Of a stretch of 30,305 bases of DNA, positions 28,071-30,305 are shown in pieces; position 1 is the first letter of the stretch; each line of letters begins with the position of its first letter. Made by a program: the position numbers and the translations under genes. The DNA comes from a virus, in the IMG/VR virus record IMGVR_UViG_3300025093_000080, positions 1-30,305 of that record. One strand, given 5' to 3'. Under the pieces are notes generated by a model that worked only from the letters and a program-made list of their open reading frames with translations, ran no database searches and was not told the origin of the DNA.

Positions 28071-29915
28071 TTATCGCCACGAATTAACAAAACTTTTCCC
28101 TGTCTTTGGTACAAATGACTGCTTTGGTCTAACAGGCTCTTCGACCTGTTTAGGTTGTTTGTCCCTATTATCAGCCAATGTATTAATATCTACGTTCAAT
28201 ATAGCATAAGCTGCAATAGAGTAAACAAAACAGTCTAATGCTTCGTTCCTCGGTCTAATCTTTTGGAATACTCTCTTTTTGTATCCCCTTGTAAACTTTG
28301 TTACAATCTTTTCTGCGGTCAACTGACGAAAATACTCGTCATTAAGATCATCGTGAAAGTGTATGTAACCAGCACCCTCATCTTTGATCCGCAATCTTGC
28401 AAACAATAAGTCTTTAGCAGTATCAACACCAACAGGGAATAACAAGCATTTACCTATGTTATTCTTGCTTGGTCTGCCTACTATAGCCTTGCCCTCGCCA
28501 CCAACACCTTTGATAGCGAATACTCTTCTGGCATAGTTCTTCTTAGCGTATGAGTATACCGTATTTGTGAAGTGACCACCACTGTCTATGCATGTTGCGC
28601 GTATAGGTAATTGTCTACCATCATTGCATAGATAGGTAGTAAATAATTTAGTGTCTAAAGCTGTCCATAATTGCGGAGTAGATGGATCGCCATATAGGAC
28701 TTCATGGGTAATAACCCAAGATTCATCATCTCTTCCCCAACCAATGATAGAAAGTTCCAAACGGTCATCCTGAACGTCAACACCGCAAGTAAGAAATATC
28801 ACCTCATCAGGGATTCCCTCGCCATAGGCTTCTCTGCGTTCAGCTAGTGAGTAATCATCGATTGTCTCGCCCTGATCTTCCCATGTCTCACCAAGATAGG
28901 TGTTTGTCCACACTCTAAGCTGTTCAGGGTTTTTACGCATGGATAAGAAATCTCTTACGCCATCAGATAAAGGTGTCCACGGTGAGTACAGACCGTTAAT
29001 AGCAAATCCTGCCACACCATTAAACTCTTTGTCTGCTTTCCACTTGCCATTACGGATAGCCCATCTTCTGTCAGAGTCAGTCCATAACACATCACAGCTT
29101 TCACATTGATACATTGCAGTATCAGGATCATTATCTGTCCATTGTACGTTAGACCACTTCAGCTTCTGTTCATGGTGACAATGTTTACAAGGTACATGGT
29201 AGTATCGCATATCAGAGTTCTCAAACGCCTCTTCAATACGACTAGCATCTTTATTCGTGGGTGTCGAAACCATCACGATCTTTCTGTTCCAGAATGTTGC
29301 AGCACGTTTCCTTGCCAACTGGATAGGATCACCCTCTGAACCAGCACTAGCAGGATAACGATCAACCTCATCACACAGAACCAGACGTATGGGTCGTGAA
29401 GCAAGACCTGATGGACTGTTTGCACCTACGAGCGTCAAACTACCACCAGGGAATAATTTATGTAATGTTGTGTTTCCGCTATCTCTTGCGCGAGGGTCTT
29501 TGACTTTACCTCTTAGGCAGACTGTTGCTTTAAGCAGTCCGTTAGCAACTCGATCCTTAGAAAACGCTTGCGCCATTTCCAATGTTGGTTGCAAAACAAG
29601 TATGGGTGATGGATCGTTATCTATGTGATAACCGATAATGTTAAGCAGGGCTTCCGACTTTCCTAACTGCGCTCCTGCCATAACGACAACTTCTTTTATC
29701 TTAGGGTCAGAGCAAGCATCCATAATGCCACGTTGATATTCAGCGCGAGCAGTATGCCATCGACCTGGTTCAGCACTACTTTGTGAGTCTAGCCGCCTTT
29801 TTTGGTCTGCCCACTGACTTACGCTTAGTCTTGGTGGTGGCTTTAGAGTCTGTATTGCTGTCCTCAGATGTTTCTTCAGTTCCTTTCGTTTCTGTCGCGT
29901 TGACACTTGGGTCAT
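28071..29915 (-). CDS. terL: Terminase large subunit (GpA family)
   Basis: A 614-aa protein. SVSQWADQKRRLDSQSSAEP near 31-50 is the start of the GpA ATPase family. Walker A is GAQLGKSE (81-88) and Walker B LVLCDEVD (178-185). A zinc ribbon has Cys243, Cys246, Cys271 and Cys274. The nuclease part has GVDVQDDRLE (378-387) and CIDSGGHFT (442-450), with Asp380, Asp383/384 and Asp444 as probable metal ligands. It packages DNA into the prohead and cuts the concatemer. The first 140 bases overlap the small-subunit gene in another frame; AGGAAC lies 9 bases upstream of the ATG. Confidence 0.93.
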   Translation of the reverse strand: MTQVSTRQKRKELKKHLRTAIQTLKPPPRLSVSQWADQKRRLDSQSSAEPGRWHTARAEYQRGIMDACSDPKIKEVVVMAGAQLGKSEALLNIIGYHIDNDPSPILVLQPTLEMAQAFSKDRVANGLLKATVCLRGKVKDPRARDSGNTTLHKLFPGGSLTLVGANSPSGLASRPIRLVLCDEVDRYPASAGSEGDPIQLARKRAATFWNRKIVMVSTPTNKDASRIEEAFENSDMRYYHVPCKHCHHEQKLKWSNVQWTDNDPDTAMYQCESCDVLWTDSDRRWAIRNGKWKADKEFNGVAGFAINGLYSPWTPLSDGVRDFLSMRKNPEQLRVWTNTYLGETWEDQGETIDDYSLAERREAYGEGIPDEVIFLTCGVDVQDDRLELSIIGWGRDDESWVITHEVLYGDPSTPQLWTALDTKLFTTYLCNDGRQLPIRATCIDSGGHFTNTVYSYAKKNYARRVFAIKGVGGEGKAIVGRPSKNNIGKCLLFPVGVDTAKDLLFARLRIKDEGAGYIHFHDDLNDEYFRQLTAEKIVTKFTRGYKKRVFQKIRPRNEALDCFVYSIAAYAILNVDINTLADNRDKQPKQVEEPVRPKQSFVPKTGKSFVNSWR

Positions 29916-30207
29916 AGTTACTCAGTTCCTCTAATGCTTCATTGAGCAAATCTTCGAGAATGTTCTGACACATACCAGCTTCAGTTTCTGCTGAGACAAC
30001 TGGAGCAGCTTTAGTCGGAATAGATAGCAGTTTCCCCTTTAACGCACCAAGCACATCTTCCCATGCTTTTACGACATCTTCAGCAACAACCAAAGTGCCG
30101 TGAACTTTAGCTAATTCCAGTTCGGCAATTTCTGCTTCTGCATTAACTTTTCTAGTTCTAGCTTCGTCATAACTAGAACCAATCTTAACTCCGCCTGTAG
30201 ATGGCAT
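29776..30207 (-). CDS. terS: Terminase small subunit (Nu1-like) with basic AT-hook-like tail
   Basis: A 143-aa protein starting at the ATG at 30207, five bases after AGGAG; upstream ATGs are out of this context. The YDEARTRKVNAEAEIAELEL and VVKAWEDVLGALKGKLLSIP blocks are those of small terminase subunits that bind packaging sites with the large subunit. The last 40 residues are charged: an acidic Glu/Ser/Thr stretch and then KTKRKSVGRPKKAARLTK, whose GRPKK is an AT-hook-like core that could bind AT-rich DNA (inference). This tail lies in the 140-base overlap with the large-subunit gene. Confidence 0.8.
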   Translation of the reverse strand: MPSTGGVKIGSSYDEARTRKVNAEAEIAELELAKVHGTLVVAEDVVKAWEDVLGALKGKLLSIPTKAAPVVSAETEAGMCQNILEDLLNEALEELSNYDPSVNATETKGTEETSEDSNTDSKATTKTKRKSVGRPKKAARLTK

Positions 30208-30234
30208 AACATCTCCTATGTGTATACAAAAGTC

Positions 30235-30243
30235 ACTATAACA
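30235..30243 (-). promoter_or_regulatory. Extended -10 promoter for the late operon
   Basis: On the minus strand TGTTATAGT (30243-30235) is a -10 with TGn extension, with no convincing -35. It would start RNA near 30228, about 20 bases before the terS ATG. This is the only promoter seen upstream of the head genes. The same extended -10 type precedes the fibre genes. Confidence 0.5.
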
Positions 30244-30270
30244 CATATTGATAATTAGTTTTTGGAAATT

Positions 30271-30303
30271 CTATCTCTAGAAAAAGATTGCGCTCAGCGC
30301 GAA
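30271..30303 (-). terminator. Possible terminator at the right edge
   Basis: GCGC-TGA-GCGC (minus strand) is followed by AATCTTTTTC. The stem is only 4 bp with 3-base loop, but GC-rich and with a T-rich tail, and would end a leftward transcript entering from beyond the right edge. An alternative is part of a packaging site near the terminase, since such sites lie close to terS in lambda. Confidence 0.3.
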
Positions 30304-30305
30304 CC

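Noticed and set aside
30271-30305. Cos site at the right edge
   Set aside because: GCGC-TCA-GCGC is suggestive next to terS, but no partner sequence, cohesive-end symmetry or R-site iterations are visible; a short terminator explains it equally well.

Overview
This window is part of a tailed-phage genome, most likely a lambda-like siphovirus of a Gram-negative host. It has a GpA-type terminase, a lambda-type portal, an HK97-fold capsid, a G/GT tail chaperone frameshift, a short tape measure (about 500 aa) and a J-like tail tip. NinB, NinG-like and Erf homologues on an AT-rich background also point to a proteobacterial, probably aquatic, host. That host call is inference. No integrase, polymerase or helicase lies in the window, so lifestyle cannot be decided. 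Every recognisable protein gene is on the minus strand, so transcription runs from right to left.

Right to left, the late region (30.2 to 23.4 kb) holds the small and large terminase, a gpW-like connector, the portal, and one long ORF joining an N-terminal domain, an acidic linker, an S78-type prohead protease and the major capsid protein. A strong internal ribosome site in that ORF could release free capsid protein. A terminator hairpin follows the capsid gene. The tail module (23.6 to 11.7 kb) has joining, terminator, tube, chaperone (with -1 frameshift), tape measure and two minor tail proteins, then a GNAT acetyltransferase, the J-like tip, fibre-type proteins and an 852-aa repeat-bearing fibre. 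An extended -10 promoter precedes the fibre genes. A subtilisin-like protease directly follows the fibre. The lysis and export cassette (9.6 to 6.95 kb) has a 55-aa holin-like protein, two exported proteins, a spanin-like coiled coil, a 3TM holin and an M15 endolysin.

The early region (6.9 to 0 kb) begins at a good sigma70-type promoter overlaid by two palindromes. It drives Erf, an SSB-like protein, an XRE-type regulator and a small membrane protein. A roughly 390-bp noncoding stretch (5082-5470) follows. Beyond it a leftward operon encodes an ABC ATPase fused to a GNAT/Mom-like domain, an HTH protein, a basic replication-type protein, two small paralogues, a PAPS-reductase-like PP-loop protein, NinB, an HTH-metallophosphoesterase, a zinc-ribbon protein and the start of a NinG-like protein cut by the window edge.

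The least ordinary features are these: (1) the ABC-GNAT fusion sharing an operon with a cysteine-rich PP-loop protein, a candidate DNA-modification or anti-restriction unit; (2) two compact plus-strand transcription units, each an extended -10 element followed by a hairpin and an intrinsic terminator, in a region with no plus-strand genes, resembling OOP-like small RNAs; (3) the structured leader around 5269-5334; (4) the frameshift signal with a 9-bp stem; (5) the protease-capsid fusion with internal start; (6) the tail-linked subtilase.
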